From Verpa conica (lineage: Eukaryota; Ascomycota; Pezizomycetes; Pezizales; Morchellaceae), in contig JAUFSD010000018.1 in assembly GCA_033030425.1 (NCBI GenBank), forward strand, positions 868,001 through 932,000: a stretch of 64,000 bases of DNA. Direction: 5' to 3'. Positions 11,653 to 22,933 of this stretch are shown piece by piece (positions within the stretch are counted from its first letter, which is position 1; each line of letters starts with the position of its first letter). The notes beneath the pieces are model-generated. The model did no database searches. It was given only the letters and a program-made list of their open reading frames with translations, and was not told where the DNA came from. The position numbers were made by a program, and so were the translations under genes.

Positions 11653-12801
11653 ATGGCATCTTCAGATCCCACTCGAGTGAATCCATCAGATAAAAAAAAG
11701 ATGCTACAGTGTCTTACTTTCCACCGCGAAGAAATCGATAATTGGGTAATTCACACTGGGTGTCTCGAACGCAGTCGTAAATCCCCCTCTTCTGCTGTCC
11801 ACTTTACCAAGAAGTGTAAGTTCCCCCCAAATACCAAAAGTTCTCTTGGAACCCTCAACGTCCCAGTTGAAATTCTACACGAAGTTCTCTCCTACCTTAC
11901 GATTCTCGAAATATCAAACTTTAGATCTGTCAACCCGCTCGCAGAAGCCGTTGTCAACTCGATCACCAAATACCGTGAGATAATCACTTATGCGCCTAAC
12001 ACTGTTGAAGCGCTTATTATCACAGGGGCTGCGAACTACTTCACGGTCGATAACCTTAGCAATGCTTTACGTTCTAAGATCTGCGAAAGCTGCGGGGAGT
12101 ATGGGATGCTCTTGTTTATCTTGACTTGCACCCGCTGTTGCAATACATGCCTCCGAGGAGCGGGAGGACTTAGTCCGTTGAAAGCATCCGAAGCAAAAGC
12201 CTGCTTCGGTTTGACTCAGAAGCAACTAAAGGCCAGTGTCCCAGTAATTACAACACTCCCTGGAATATATGGTCTAGGGGCTTACGACTTCCGCCAGCGT
12301 ACCTGCAAAGGAACTTTCAAGCTTGTAGATCGTTTACTAGCAAGGGAAGCTGGAATTGCTGTTCACGGCGGGGAGGAAAATATGCGTCAATATATTCGGA
12401 AGAGTACGCAGAAAAAGATTGAAGCATATACTAAGCGTCTGATAATATGGGAGAGCTTAGGCAGCATAACACGCCGTAAGCCGAAGCAGCCGGCTTTCAC
12501 GGATCTACCATATTTTAAGTGTGATGAGATCCAACGTTTCATGGCCGCTACTCCGATTCCTTATTACAATATTACTACCGGCAAGGCTCAATCAGGGATT
12601 TGCTGCACAGGCTGTGAAAATGCGAGAGAACCACCTAAATTCGTAGGGTGGAGTAGCATGAAGAATGCTTATACCAATTATCTCGAAGAGGAGTGGCTGG
12701 TGCATTTTCTGGACTGTTCAGATTCACAAGAGCTTTGGGAGTTGAGTGAGCATGGTAATATGAAAGTCGGGGCTCAGATATGGAGACAAAAGGATGATTG
12801 A
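11653..12801 (+). CDS. F-box protein with Cys-rich segment
   Basis: Intronless 382-aa protein. An F-box-like helix pattern lies at about residues 68-95 (NVPVEILHEVLSYLTILEIS), suggesting a substrate receptor of an SCF ubiquitin ligase. After it come paired cysteines, CESC (144-147) and CTRCCNTC (159-166), plus another cluster near residue 315 (CCTGC), consistent with zinc binding. This layout resembles large families of fungal F-box proteins whose substrates are unknown. The start is the first ATG after a CAC/CAT-rich leader. It lies alone at the edge of an AT-rich desert, where such fast-evolving genes often occur. The F-box call is good; the substrate cannot be inferred. Confidence 0.8.
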   Translation: MASSDPTRVNPSDKKKMLQCLTFHREEIDNWVIHTGCLERSRKSPSSAVHFTKKCKFPPNTKSSLGTLNVPVEILHEVLSYLTILEISNFRSVNPLAEAVVNSITKYREIITYAPNTVEALIITGAANYFTVDNLSNALRSKICESCGEYGMLLFILTCTRCCNTCLRGAGGLSPLKASEAKACFGLTQKQLKASVPVITTLPGIYGLGAYDFRQRTCKGTFKLVDRLLAREAGIAVHGGEENMRQYIRKSTQKKIEAYTKRLIIWESLGSITRRKPKQPAFTDLPYFKCDEIQRFMAATPIPYYNITTGKAQSGICCTGCENAREPPKFVGWSSMKNAYTNYLEEEWLVHFLDCSDSQELWELSEHGNMKVGAQIWRQKDD

Positions 12802-13091
12802 GGGAAGTACTTGGGGACGGACTGAGATAATAGAGGACTGGCCACTGTTCAATTTTGGGTCTATTATTATCAGCAGTTTATCTGAAGGAGAAAGTACGAA
12901 GAATGACCTGAACGTAATCTCAAATTCCCCTTTTACTTAAACATAAATAGACAAGGTCCCTGGGATAAAACAAACATCCCTATCAATCCTTATTTTACCG
13001 TTCCAAACTCCTAACCATAGAACATTTCCCCGTTATTTTAAAGGAGTCGCATATGTAGTATATGAAAATATGAAAGGTTAAAAAAAACAAT
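12802..13091. other. Convergent intergenic gap
   Basis: About 290 bp between the ends of the F-box gene and the oppositely oriented Rtt109 gene. No gene seen; it must hold both 3' ends. Confidence 0.5.
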
Positions 13092-15095
13092 CTAAATCTC
13101 TGTCTCTTGTCCCCTCAACTCCTCCACAACCTTCGGCTTTCTTTTTAGTAGCTCCTTCCCAAGGATATTCACCTTTCTTCCCGCTCTATCTACATCCGCC
13201 TCCGCCTCCTCTGTCCTCTTCAATCTCTCCGTCTCCCCGACAACGTTTAGGCTTGCTTCTACCTTAACATCCCCCTCTGGCGTAGCAGGCTTGACCTTCT
13301 TCCGCATCAACCCCGCGGCCAGTACATTGACTGCCCTACCCTGCTTATCCACCTCTTTCTCAGCCTCAGCCGTAGTCTTTGCAACTTCAGTTGTAAGCAC
13401 TGCTGCCGTAGGTTTTTTGCGTATGAGAGATGTAGGGAGCGTATTAACAACTGGGACCTCAGCTGGTTTTGGCTTTTTCCGGACAGTGAGCACGTTTATA
13501 GTGCTCGTAGTTGCTTTTGTTGCTGCCTTCGGGCCTTCAACTGTAAGGAGACCTTTTATGTCCACTCCCCACGCCTCTTTCTCCACGCCTTCCTTACCTG
13601 CAGCTATTGCTGCACCTTCGAGCCATTTGACGCTAGACCGGCGGGCATTCTCCTTATCGCCGAAATCAGCATGGTTGAGGAGGCTGTCGATGACTCGGGT
13701 ATATTGTTTCTCATCTAGGAGGATAAAGGGCTTTACAGGTGCGGTAGCGCTAGGGATTGGTTGAGGGATTGGGTTTGAAGTACGGAGTTTCTTGGTCGGA
13801 GATGTGGGGACGGTCGTGGAGGTTGAGGGGCGTTTATTTGATTTGCGGGGAGATGTGGGAGACGTAGGGGAGAGGGTAGGGGAGAGGACAGCAGGAGTTG
13901 ATGGTTCTGGAGAGGAAACCTCGGGGGTTGGTACTGGTTCTGTAGCGATTGTAGTGATTAGGGGTCGTAGGTCAGGCTTTTCTGTCGTCGAGGTGCTGGG
14001 GGAGGGAGTGGTGGGCTTCCCTGGTTCTTTCCCAGATTCTACAGTTGCCGCATCTGGCGGCAGCTGAGAGCTCTCAGAAGTTAATAGCGGCTTTGATGAT
14101 GCCTTTCTCATAGGCTTAATCTTCCTCTCCACCTTCGTTTTTCCCTCTCTATCTAAAACAATCCATAAAAACCCTACACACCTGCCCAAACTGCACTCCT
14201 GCCGAAAGCTCATCAGCTCCCAAAACTGCTCAATCGTACGCACATTCTTCCATCCCTGTCCTCTCTGCACTATAGATTTTGTTTTATCCCTCTTTTCATC
14301 GCTCCCTAGTTCATCTAGAAATCTTGCTTTGGGATCATCCGGGAAATGTGGAATCACCTCACGGACTGTGATATCCGCTTCTGGATCAAGTTTATATGGA
14401 TGTCCATCAACCCACTTCTCTTGATTGGTTGAATGGACAGGTGGGAGCAGCGGTCGGGTCTCAAGCCGGTCGAAACCGGGAACTAGAAGGTACCCTTTTG
14501 CACCCCCGGGGCTGGTGAGGGAGGCGTGTTCCTGTAGGATAGGATCAAGAACTTTACACCACCAGCTTATCAATCCTCTATCTGTGAGGACATGCTTCTT
14601 CTCATTCACAGCCGAGTTTGGGAAGAGGTACTGTGTCTGGGAACGTGCAAAGAGGGAGATGGTTGCAGTGATAGTAGGGTCTGCTTCACGGAAGGAGTTG
14701 AAAAGGTGCCTGATGAATGCTGTTGCTATAGTCCGTAGTGTTGATTGACGCCCACTAGTAGAAGTTGTGAAGGATGCTAGCTCTGGGGGAAGGTACCCGC
14801 TGCTGTCAGCCTTGCTTATAAAGAATGTCCTGCTGCTCGTTTTTGCAGTGGTGTATATTAGAACCTCGATTGCAAATACGAGGATTCCATCGTGTGAAAT
14901 CGACAGGAAGTGAGTTTCGAGTGTAGTAGTAGGTGCCTTCTGGCCTGGTGGAGGAGAGAAGAGGGATAGCGTTTTGGTGGGGGGTGTTGAGAGATGGTAG
15001 AGTGTCAAGGAGATTGAAGAAGGGAGAAGAGATGCAAGAAGAGATACAATAGGTGAAGGGGAGTCTAATGATTCTGATGATTCTGATGAGGCCAT
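13092..15095 (-). CDS. rtt109: Histone acetyltransferase Rtt109 (H3K56)
   Basis: Fungal-specific acetyltransferase that modifies histone H3 Lys56 on newly made histones with the chaperones Asf1 and Vps75, acting in replication-coupled assembly and DNA damage tolerance. Intronless, 667 aa from the ATG at 15095 (context aaccATGG); an in-frame ATG 21 codons upstream is less likely. The N-terminal half carries the family signatures: a segment around residues 150-185 reading YLFPNSA, then KHVLTDRGLISWWCKVLD, followed by GYLLVPGFDRLET and the WVDGHPYKLDP and REVIPHFPDDPKARFLDEL stretches. The region after about residue 350 is low-complexity Ser/Thr/Pro/Lys-rich with repeated KVNIL- or INVL-like (R/K)KKP motifs. 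That tail is longer than in yeast and probably disordered. Confidence 0.93.
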   Translation of the reverse strand: MASSESSESLDSPSPIVSLLASLLPSSISLTLYHLSTPPTKTLSLFSPPPGQKAPTTTLETHFLSISHDGILVFAIEVLIYTTAKTSSRTFFISKADSSGYLPPELASFTTSTSGRQSTLRTIATAFIRHLFNSFREADPTITATISLFARSQTQYLFPNSAVNEKKHVLTDRGLISWWCKVLDPILQEHASLTSPGGAKGYLLVPGFDRLETRPLLPPVHSTNQEKWVDGHPYKLDPEADITVREVIPHFPDDPKARFLDELGSDEKRDKTKSIVQRGQGWKNVRTIEQFWELMSFRQECSLGRCVGFLWIVLDREGKTKVERKIKPMRKASSKPLLTSESSQLPPDAATVESGKEPGKPTTPSPSTSTTEKPDLRPLITTIATEPVPTPEVSSPEPSTPAVLSPTLSPTSPTSPRKSNKRPSTSTTVPTSPTKKLRTSNPIPQPIPSATAPVKPFILLDEKQYTRVIDSLLNHADFGDKENARRSSVKWLEGAAIAAGKEGVEKEAWGVDIKGLLTVEGPKAATKATTSTINVLTVRKKPKPAEVPVVNTLPTSLIRKKPTAAVLTTEVAKTTAEAEKEVDKQGRAVNVLAAGLMRKKVKPATPEGDVKVEASLNVVGETERLKRTEEAEADVDRAGRKVNILGKELLKRKPKVVEELRGQETEI

Positions 15096-15158
15096 GGTTG
15101 ATGGAAGACGTGTTGAATAGAGAAGGTCAATTATATGTTCGTAACTTTGGTGATACAA

Positions 15159-18100
15159 CCTTCAATGCTCGGAGACTTGAAGGTCCCACTAATCCTTTGA
15201 GCCATGTAGTCTGACATGGGCTATAACAACCCTAAACAATGTCACGTGGCGATACGAGACGTGGCGGCCTTGGCAGCGATAACGATATCTTATCAATCAT
15301 TGCCCTTGCCTTATTATCATTATTCCTTACTCTTATCATACGGCCACAATAAAGAATTAGGGCCCCTGGTATATTCAGGTCAGATCAACAGGAGCATATA
15401 TCTTATCTATTTATCGGGGATTTTTGTACTTAGATGTATATGTCACTAAAAGTGTAGATTTTTCTAGTCCGTTCTCTTCAGACCCCCTGGTTGTATCTCG
15501 TAGTATCTGTATATATCTCAGAATGTATAGAGTCATTGAATGGGGTAGGTAAAGGAGTTTAAGTAGTGGTTAATATTAGCTACTGGATTATTAAAAAAAA
15601 CTGGACGGGTATAAGCATTTATGTTTAGCGGATTCAAGTTCTATTGGCTAGGAAGTCATCGAGTTTATGGAAATAGGTGAAGGAGCCACAGCGGTGAATA
15701 GAAACATGGGCCCAAATTAAAGTAGGGAGAGTTGAGAAAATAAGGTAAGAGAAAAGACGACGTTGAAGCTAGTAGACTAAATTGAATGAGAGGGCTAGGC
15801 TAGTATCTGTAGCCCACGTGTTTTGGAGAACTTGATGTGTTTTGCTAACTGAGTAGGATGCTATCTTTCTCCTAGATTTGTTTTAGGGTTGCAACACTGC
15901 CGTAAGGCGTTGTGCGAATATATAATGGAATCTATCCCGAATTATGAATGGTATTTCGGAAGGCTTCGAACTGGAGAGGGAGAGTACTATTCTACTAAAA
16001 GTACTTAAAGCTGCATAGAATTTAATAATTAGAGTGGTATGTGATGACTGTTAGTATGGGTATATATAGTTTGTGTATAGTTTTGGGGAATGGGGTGAGT
16101 TGGGGGTGTATGGGTAATGATTATGTACCTTGTAAACTTATAACTACATGTACACTAAGTATAAGCTATGCTTGCAGAATATGAGAGACAAGGATAAGTC
16201 ACAGCTTGAGGGGGAATACTTGGAACACAGTAAATTGGCTGCCTCTGTTTGGGAGGGCGGAGAGTCCTAACTGGGAGTTTATTTCTTTAGTCTTTCCCTG
16301 TCGTAATTCCCTTTGGTGATTGTTAGTATATTAAACTAGCCTACGTTGGGGCATGATCGTCGAATTCATATCGTAGGCTACTACTCTTCAAGAAGATGCA
16401 ACATCGAAACAGCGACATGGGTACAGTTAATAGAGCCACTCTAGATTTAGAGTAGCACTAGATTAGCGTTAGCGTGGCACCACGATATGGATATTCCGGT
16501 CAGTGATTTTTTTGTTGTTTAAGGGAGGAGTTAAAGCGGCGTAAGAGAAGGCATTGGCAATTGGCATCTTTCTCACGTTGAGCCGCACCTTAATCCGACG
16601 ACGATAGCGTGCAGTCAGGGTAACGACATCATGGGTGATCACTCGGGGGTGGTCTTAGTAAATATTAGTTAAGCTAGAGGGGTTTATAGTCAAGCTGAGA
16701 GCGTAACTATAATGACTTACAACTATGACTAATATAGTACACTAATACTAGTTGCATCGTTGTCTTAGACACACGTATACAAGTCCCTGGTCTACCACAT
16801 CTGGTTACGACCTTTTAATCTACATTGAGGAGACTCTAATCTTACTAAACCTCTCTAAATGCTGCTAAAGAACGATTCCTAAAGATTTTCTCAGCGACAT
16901 TCTATGGCTTCATCTGTCAAAAGTATAAAAATGAGAATTCTTTTTGGGTACTAGTTCTAGTAATATATTTCACTAACGCGGAAAATCCATGTCTAGATAC
17001 TAAATACTAGAGAAGGGCCTTCTTTCTGCGTATTAACCCCTATCAAGTCTACCAAAACCTCGTCGCTTAGTTTTAGCGCATCCTCTATTATACCTGACCA
17101 CGAGATAGAGTCAATCCCCGAAGAAATCAACTCGGATTCAGGCTCAGGCTCGGTTAACTCTTCAGCTTCCATCTATGGGCGTTCTCCCACCACACCCTAA
17201 AAGATAAAATCGATGGCACTATTCAATACATGTTCTCGCCTAGAGGTACAGTAGGTTCTGAGGCCACCGCATCTCTCTTCCGGGGGACTGTTGAACTAGT
17301 CCAATGCGAAACCACAGCTCTCTCGAGTCGTTATGCTGTTAAATCCCACGACCGCACTAGATGGCGCTGGTGCAACAGCTATCTCCTTTCCGCCGCCAAA
17401 GCAAAAGGTGTGTCTACATTAGTTCATCTATCTATACTCCACTTCCATTGTGTTTATTCTCGTGTGAAGCCTCCCCCACAAAGGTTGAACTATTATTTCT
17501 CTATAACCAACAATATAAGCTGCGACAGCTCTCACGTGGGGAAACTGGTAGCCTAGGACAAGGCGAGGTATAATTATCCCATAACCCGGTGAAGCTGCTC
17601 CTTTTACGTGGGGCCAAAGTTGTGTGGCTAGACTCAGGCTTCTACACTTTTTCATAGGCTACTATACGTTGAGCCACCGCCACTTTGGGGGGGGCAGCAT
17701 TCTTCACCGGGTTATGGGATACTGGTTCTATATAGACCAGTGATAAATTATCACATTCCAAGCTCGTTGTCATTAATATTTGACACTTGCGAAAAACCAG
17801 CCCGCCGTATTTCATCTAAAAACTGAAAACACAGTATCAATCTAGTAAGCTATCCGTAATATTTGCCTAATCCAGGGACACCATAAGGATTCGTTGTCAT
17901 GCATGTTTCAGATGTACGATCCATGGCCGGGGGTGTAATTCGACGTACTTGGCTATCTGAGGTTTTACAAGATATGGAGTAGAAAGTAATATAGCAAGAG
18001 GTCATTCATATCTTTCTTTTGATACATTGAGTAGAAGCTCGGAGTTATATTCATAATGGAATACTCGTACCTAAGGTTTGTGGCGGAATATACACTGTAT

Positions 18101-18285
18101 TCACTAGGCTAGAGGAATAAATAGTATATGACAATTCCGAACAGACAGCCCGCCCATGAAATCACAGGGTGGGGGTCTCAAATACTAGGAACCAGGGGTA
18201 CCACTAAGCGACATGCATAATCCACATAGGGGCATAAACACTTCCCACACAACCTACTTCACCATAAAAAAACAAACCCATATTT
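15159..18285. other. Intergenic desert with gene relics
   Basis: About 3.1 kb without a supported gene. Most is AT-rich. A less AT-rich piece at 17040-17560 contains a 108-residue open frame (17230-17556, +) and an upstream frame encoding a Ser-rich stretch, separated by stops. They could be remains of one gene, but no family was recognised. A MITE follows at 17577-17719. Confidence 0.4.
17577..17719. mobile_element. MITE, family A copy 1
   Basis: A 143-bp element with inverted ends tcccataacccggtgaag and, at the right, cttcaccgggttatggga. TA dinucleotides flank both ends (17575-17576 and 17720-17721). A diverged second copy lies at 62233-62366, sharing the ends and the internal order gtgtggc, then tttttcat, then a G-run and cagcat. 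Two copies with the same ends and different flanks confirm a mobile family. It has no coding capacity. Confidence 0.85.
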
Positions 18286-18759
18286 TCAAGAATACCTCTC
18301 AAACCTCCGCATCGCTGCCACCGAAGTCAGTATCATAAAAAGCCTGACCGTCAGGATTCTCTGAAACAAACATAATCCTCCTATACTGACTATCGGCCCC
18401 ACAACCCAAACCTCCAGCACCACCCCCCGACACAAATGACACGGGAACTCTAGCGGGGCGTCATCATCACTTGTCAGCATCGACCACCATATCCTCTGCG
18501 TGCACGTTCTGCACGCGCCGTGTCCACACCTGGTGAACCTCAGTGCGATTCGCCTGCCGGATGTGTCGTCGGTGCAGATTGTGCATTGGTGGTTGGAGGG
18601 GATGGTAGTAGTGGGGATCTCGGGCTCTGGGGTGTCTGTGGTGCGGTCCGGGGCGAGGTAGTCGGGTTCAGCGGGTGTGCGTCGGAGGGGGCGGGAGGAG
18701 CGGTCGAGGAAGTTGGAGGTGGCTCTTGCGAGGTCGTTTCTACTGGGGGGTGGGCGCAT
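18286..18759 (-). CDS. Small RING-finger protein
   Basis: Frame of 157 aa with a complete C3HC4 RING: C59-x2-C62-x15-C78-x-H80-x2-C83-x2-C86-x20-C107-x2-C110. Such domains usually recruit E2 enzymes, so an E3 ubiquitin ligase role is likely. The N-terminus is Pro/Arg/Thr-rich and probably disordered. A TATA-like tatataa lies on the minus strand at about 18844-18850, upstream of the ATG. The end is less certain: after the last zinc ligand the protein turns hydrophobic, while another frame over the same bases (about 18349-18293) encodes an acidic end, ENPDGQAFYDTDFGG. An unusual intron may be missing from this model. The RING itself is secure. Confidence 0.65.
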   Translation of the reverse strand: MRPPPSRNDLARATSNFLDRSSRPLRRTPAEPDYLAPDRTTDTPEPEIPTTTIPSNHQCTICTDDTSGRRIALRFTRCGHGACRTCTQRIWWSMLTSDDDAPLEFPCHLCRGVVLEVWVVGPIVSIGGLCLFQRILTVRLFMILTSVAAMRRFERYS

Positions 18760-19434
18760 TGTGGGTGGTATTTGTTAACATAAGTAGGGAAATTAATGGG
18801 ATAGAGGAAAGAAATCAGTAACGTAAGAGAGATGGTCTTTTTTTTATATAAGCATTCGGAAAAGTTTGAAAGGTTGCGCGCATTTTCTTGTGCTTTCTCT
18901 GAAGCTATTCGTGAAGGTGTTTTTTTTTTCCACGTGCTTTTGTTAGGGGCGTTAATTCATCATGAAGGGATATGACTTAAGTACACAGTTTCTTTAGCTG
19001 TAGGTCTGTCTGACTGTATTAGATAAAGCACAAGACCCCCGACTGAAAGTGAAACTGTTATAATGGACCGGAGTCTCCCTCTCTTTTAAATAAATATTTC
19101 ATTCATCTTTAGAAACTAAAATACTGTGGATTATTGTGCTGTTGTGTTATATTATCTGCAGGGAGGTTTAGTTTTGAGTGGTACTTCAATCATGTGCCAT
19201 CACTCTGTTTAATTAGGCAGGCCCACGCGCTGCGAAACAAACAGGCTAGGGTGAATGGAATGCGCGGGTATAGAATTAAGTATCTGAATCTCTTCTAGTA
19301 TTTTGAGGAGCCCTCTATTCTATAGAATTTCACTCCCCGAGTTCCTCCCTGGAAACTATTAGTACGGATATTAATAAAAAGACCCGGGTATCAAAAGGAA
19401 GAAAGAAAAAGGCTTAGATACTACTTACACTTCC
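18760..19434. other. Intergenic region
   Basis: About 675 bp between the RING gene start and the dehydrogenase gene end. Contains T-rich tracts (18838-18850, 18921-18930) that probably belong to the RING promoter. No gene seen. Confidence 0.5.
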
Positions 19435-21248
19435 CTACACCTTAATATACTTATACGGGTTCATAATACCCTTCTACTTGAAGTCAGCCTAATACCACGC
19501 ACAATTAGAGAACCCACTCACCGGGTCAAAATGTCTCTTCAACCCCTTCATCATCTCTAGCTCCACTGGGCCTCTTGAATACCCCACAAACTCGCTCTTT
19601 GCAACCCCCAGCCCATGCTCAGCAGATATACTCCCCCGCCTCTTCTGTATCCATTCGTACACGAACGGCTCCAGTACCTCCTCAACCTTTTTATCGTAGC
19701 TCCTCACCGCAACATTAAGGTGGAGGTTCGAATCTCCAATATGCCCATACCCAACCACATCCACCACGATATCATCCTTACCCTCATCATTCGACTTCTT
19801 CCCCCCCGTCAGTAGCCCTGCGTCCACCATTCGAGCACGCACATCCTCAACAAGAGCATACAGCTCCGGCAACGGAATCGACACATCATATTTATACACG
19901 CCGCCCCAATGCCCCAAACACTCTGGAATACCCTCTCTCCACCCCCAGAGCGCCTTCAACTGGGTCTCGTCCTGGGCCAACACCCCATCCGACACCGTAT
20001 CCGTCGTCATGAGGTCCTCCAGGAACCCCTCCAGCTTCGCATCATCATGCTCCTTATTCGACCCACTCGTCTCAACAAGCACATAAAACGGCGCCTCACC
20101 CTCCAACGGCCTCCGCTTGCCAGTAACCTCCTGCACCAGCCTCTGCGACGTCCCATCCATCATCTCGAAGGCCGAGAGGATCTCCGAGAGCTGTTCCTTC
20201 GCCTTCGTGAACGCCGCCTGGACAGCCTCATAGCTCTGCAGGGCAAAGAAAGCAACATTGGACGCCTTTGGACGCTGCGGACACACAATTGAGATGGCCG
20301 TGATGATACCCAGGGTGCCCTCGGAGCCGATGAAGAGCTGCTTCAGGTCGTACCCGGTGTTGTTTTTCCGCAGCTTGCTGAGGTCGTCGACGACTGTTCC
20401 GTCGGGAAGGACGGCCTCGACGCCGAGGACTGTGCCGTGGAGGGAGCCGTACCGGAGTAAGCGGAGGCCCCCGGCGTTGGTGGCGACGTTGCCCCCGATG
20501 TGGCAGGACCCTTTGGCGCCGAGGTCGAGTGGGAAGAGGTGGTTGTGGGTTGCGAGGTATGAGTCTGCGGTCTCGAGGATCACCCCGGCGTCGGCGACGA
20601 GGATGCCCGAGACGGGGTCGAAGGAGTGGATGTTGTTCATGGCGGAGAGCGAGACTACTATCTCGTCGAATACGGGGACGGAGCCCCCGACGAGGCCGGT
20701 GTTGCCGCCTTGTGGCACCACGGCGAGGTTGCGGGCATTGCAGTGGCGCAGGATTGCGGAGACTTCTTGGGTGCTTTTGGGCTTGAGGACGAGGCGGGTC
20801 TGGCCCCGGTATTTGCGCATCCAGTCGGTGTTGAAGGGGTCCAGGTCATCTTCGGTGGAGCCGGTGGAGGGCGAGAGGACGGTGCAGATTGATTTGAAGT
20901 GGGCGATGTCTTCTGGGGTGATTTGGGAGAATTGGGGGTTTCGGTGGATATTGGGGTATCTGTGGGGGTGTTAGTTGAGTGAATATATAATATAATATGT
21001 ATATATATATATATATGAAAACGGGGATATTTAGAGAATATTAGAGGGACATACGAGTCTGAGGTCAACTTGACTTGTTTGCCTTTGGCTGCGCTTTTCG
21101 TTGCTGTTGCCGTGGTTGCCGGGCGCTCGTGGGACTCGGTGGTGGCATATCTGTAGCCGGGCGCCCGCAGTGTTTGCAGCGCCCGGGGCCTGGAGAGCGG
21201 CCTGGAGAGACTGCGGGTGGCACGGAGGAGGAGGCGGGGGGAGTTCAT
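19435..21248 (-). CDS. D-2-hydroxyglutarate / D-lactate dehydrogenase, mitochondrial
   Basis: FAD-linked oxidoreductase of the GlcD/DLD family, oxidising D-2-hydroxyglutarate or D-lactate, probably in the mitochondrial matrix. Exons on the minus strand: 21248-21055, 20959-19522, 19470-19435; 555 aa. The last exon supplies only GIMNPYKYIKV and restores the usual FDPxGIMNPYK ending; without it the frame runs into an intron. The N-terminus is Arg/Ser-rich without acids, as in a mitochondrial presequence. FAD-binding motifs GGNTGLVGGSVP and GSEGTLGIIT are present, as is the late HIGDSNLHLN and SAEHGLG pair. Intron 2 has a gctgac branch site. It is divergent from the proteasome gene, sharing about 380 bp. 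Sequence alone does not settle which substrate is preferred. Confidence 0.93.
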
Positions 21249-21630
21249 GTTGAGCTGCCCTGGGGCAATTGAGTAAAGCTCTTGAAGGATATACAACTGC
21301 TACTGTAAGAGACTCCAGCTGCCACTGAAGGAGAATTAGATCTAACTGCTACATGAAAGACTGGTGATCCAATTGCTGTTTATAAAAGAAATCCCCCCCA
21401 CGAGGAAGCAAATTTCTCTTTAGTAGAGAATCACGTAATCGTGCAGCTCAGGGCCAGGGTTCCTCACACAATCGCCTTGTGGAGGGGTATCTGCACCAAC
21501 GTCAATTACCCCAACGACGTGAAGCTCCCCCCCCCACTACAGCAATCAAGTCCATCACAGATACACATCCCCTCCATCTCCATCTCCGGTATCTCGAAAT
21601 TATAGAGGGTTCATTGCTAGGAATTTAGAT
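21249..21630. promoter_or_regulatory. Divergent promoter region
   Basis: The 382 bp between the start codons of the dehydrogenase (-) and the proteasome subunit (+) must contain both promoters. C-rich tracts near 21522-21536 and 21568-21585 are typical of fungal leaders. No defined factor site was recognised; a yeast-type PACE element (GGTGGCAAA) was not seen. Confidence 0.5.
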
Positions 21631-22701
21631 ATGGGTTCTTACGATAGAGCGTTGAGTGGTTAGTAACCTCCCCGGCATTATCTCTCCCCCGAGCTGTTGG
21701 GAGCTGACTTTACCATCAAATTCTAGTCTTCAGGTACAATCAATCACAACTACTGCACATCCCCGGTATCCTAAGTCTAACCTTCCCAGTCCCGACGGCC
21801 ATGTCTTTCAAGTCGAATATGCTCTCGAAGCCGTCAAACGAGGTCCTTCCCCCAATATACTCTCTCTAGACCCAACTAACGCCCCCCACAGGAACCTGCG
21901 CCGTCGGTGTTAAAGGCTCCACCATCGTCGTTCTCGGCTGCGAAAAACGCTCCGCCATGAAACTTCAAGACACCCGCATCACCCCCTCCAAGATCGGCCT
22001 AGTAGACAACCACGTCTGTCTCGCGTTCGCAGGCCTCAACGCCGACGCTCGGATCCTGGTCGACAAAGCGAGACTGGAAGCACAGTCACATCGTCTTACT
22101 GTCGAGGACCCCGTGACGATCGAGTATATTACGAAATATGTTGCTGGGGTCCAGCAGAGGTATACGCAGAGTGGTGGTGTTAGGCCGTTTGGGATTAGTA
22201 CGCTTATCATCGGATTTGATCCGAATGATAAGATTCCGAGGTTGTATCAGACGGAGCCGAGTGGGATTTATTCTGCGTGGTATGTGGATATTTTTTTTCT
22301 TGTTGTAGACTGGGAATAAGTGCTGATGGGAAACACAGGAAGGCAAATGCTATAGGTCGCTCTTCAAAGACGGTTCGGGAGTTCCTGGAACGTAACTATA
22401 AGGAGGATATGGACCGTGAGGAGACTATCAAGCTCACTGTCAAATCCCTTCTCGAAGTCGTCCAGACTGGTGCCAAGAATATTGAGATTGCGATTATGGA
22501 GCCTGGGAAAGAGATGGAGGTAGGTTTCTCCCTTCTACCGACTAGTAGCGTTACTAATACACCCAGATGATGTCTGTCGAGGCGATTGAGACATACGTCA
22601 AGGACATTGAGAAGGAGAAGCAGGAGGAAGCAGCAAGGAAGAAGACTCGCGGCGGCGGAAGCGGTGGACAAAGTGGTGGAGCTAGTGGCTCTTCTTCATA
22701 G
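21631..22701 (+). CDS. pre6: 20S proteasome subunit alpha4 (Pre6/PSMA7-like)
   Basis: Structural alpha subunit of the 20S proteasome outer ring. Exons: 21631-21658, 21727-21733, 21790-21842, 21892-22279, 22339-22519, 22567-22701; 263 aa. The second exon is only 7 nt (tcttcag) and is needed to build the conserved [14 protein letters not shown] alpha-subunit signature. Other hallmarks are [34 protein letters not shown] and [13 protein letters not shown]. The protein ends in a Lys/Glu-rich helix and a Gly/Ser tail longer than in yeast Pre6. Intron 3 uses a GTCCTT donor, weak at position +3. It is divergent from the dehydrogenase and convergent with the CHY zinc-finger gene. Confidence 0.95.
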
Positions 22702-22933
22702 ATCTAGATACCTAGGAAAAGCGGAAAGCGTGATGGCGTGTGAAATAGTTTTCTTCATGAAATGGGATATTTGCCATCACCCAAACTGTAAAGCCGTAGA
22801 CTCTGAATATCTTTTTTTTTTAAAACAAAATCTCTTGACTGGTATTATCACTCTCTATCTTTTATAACCACACCCTCCCTCCTCATTCTCCTTCTGGAAA
22901 CAAAAAAAAAACGCCATGCTAAATTGCCCTGTT

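Noticed and set aside
19725..19742. Perfect-looking B box ggttcgaatctcc on +
   Set aside because: It lies inside conserved coding sequence of the dehydrogenase (around HIGDSNLHL) and no A box or acceptor stem surrounds it.
20258..20974. 238-residue open frame on + inside the dehydrogenase
   Set aside because: Antisense shadow of a GC-rich coding exon whose minus-strand protein is strongly conserved.
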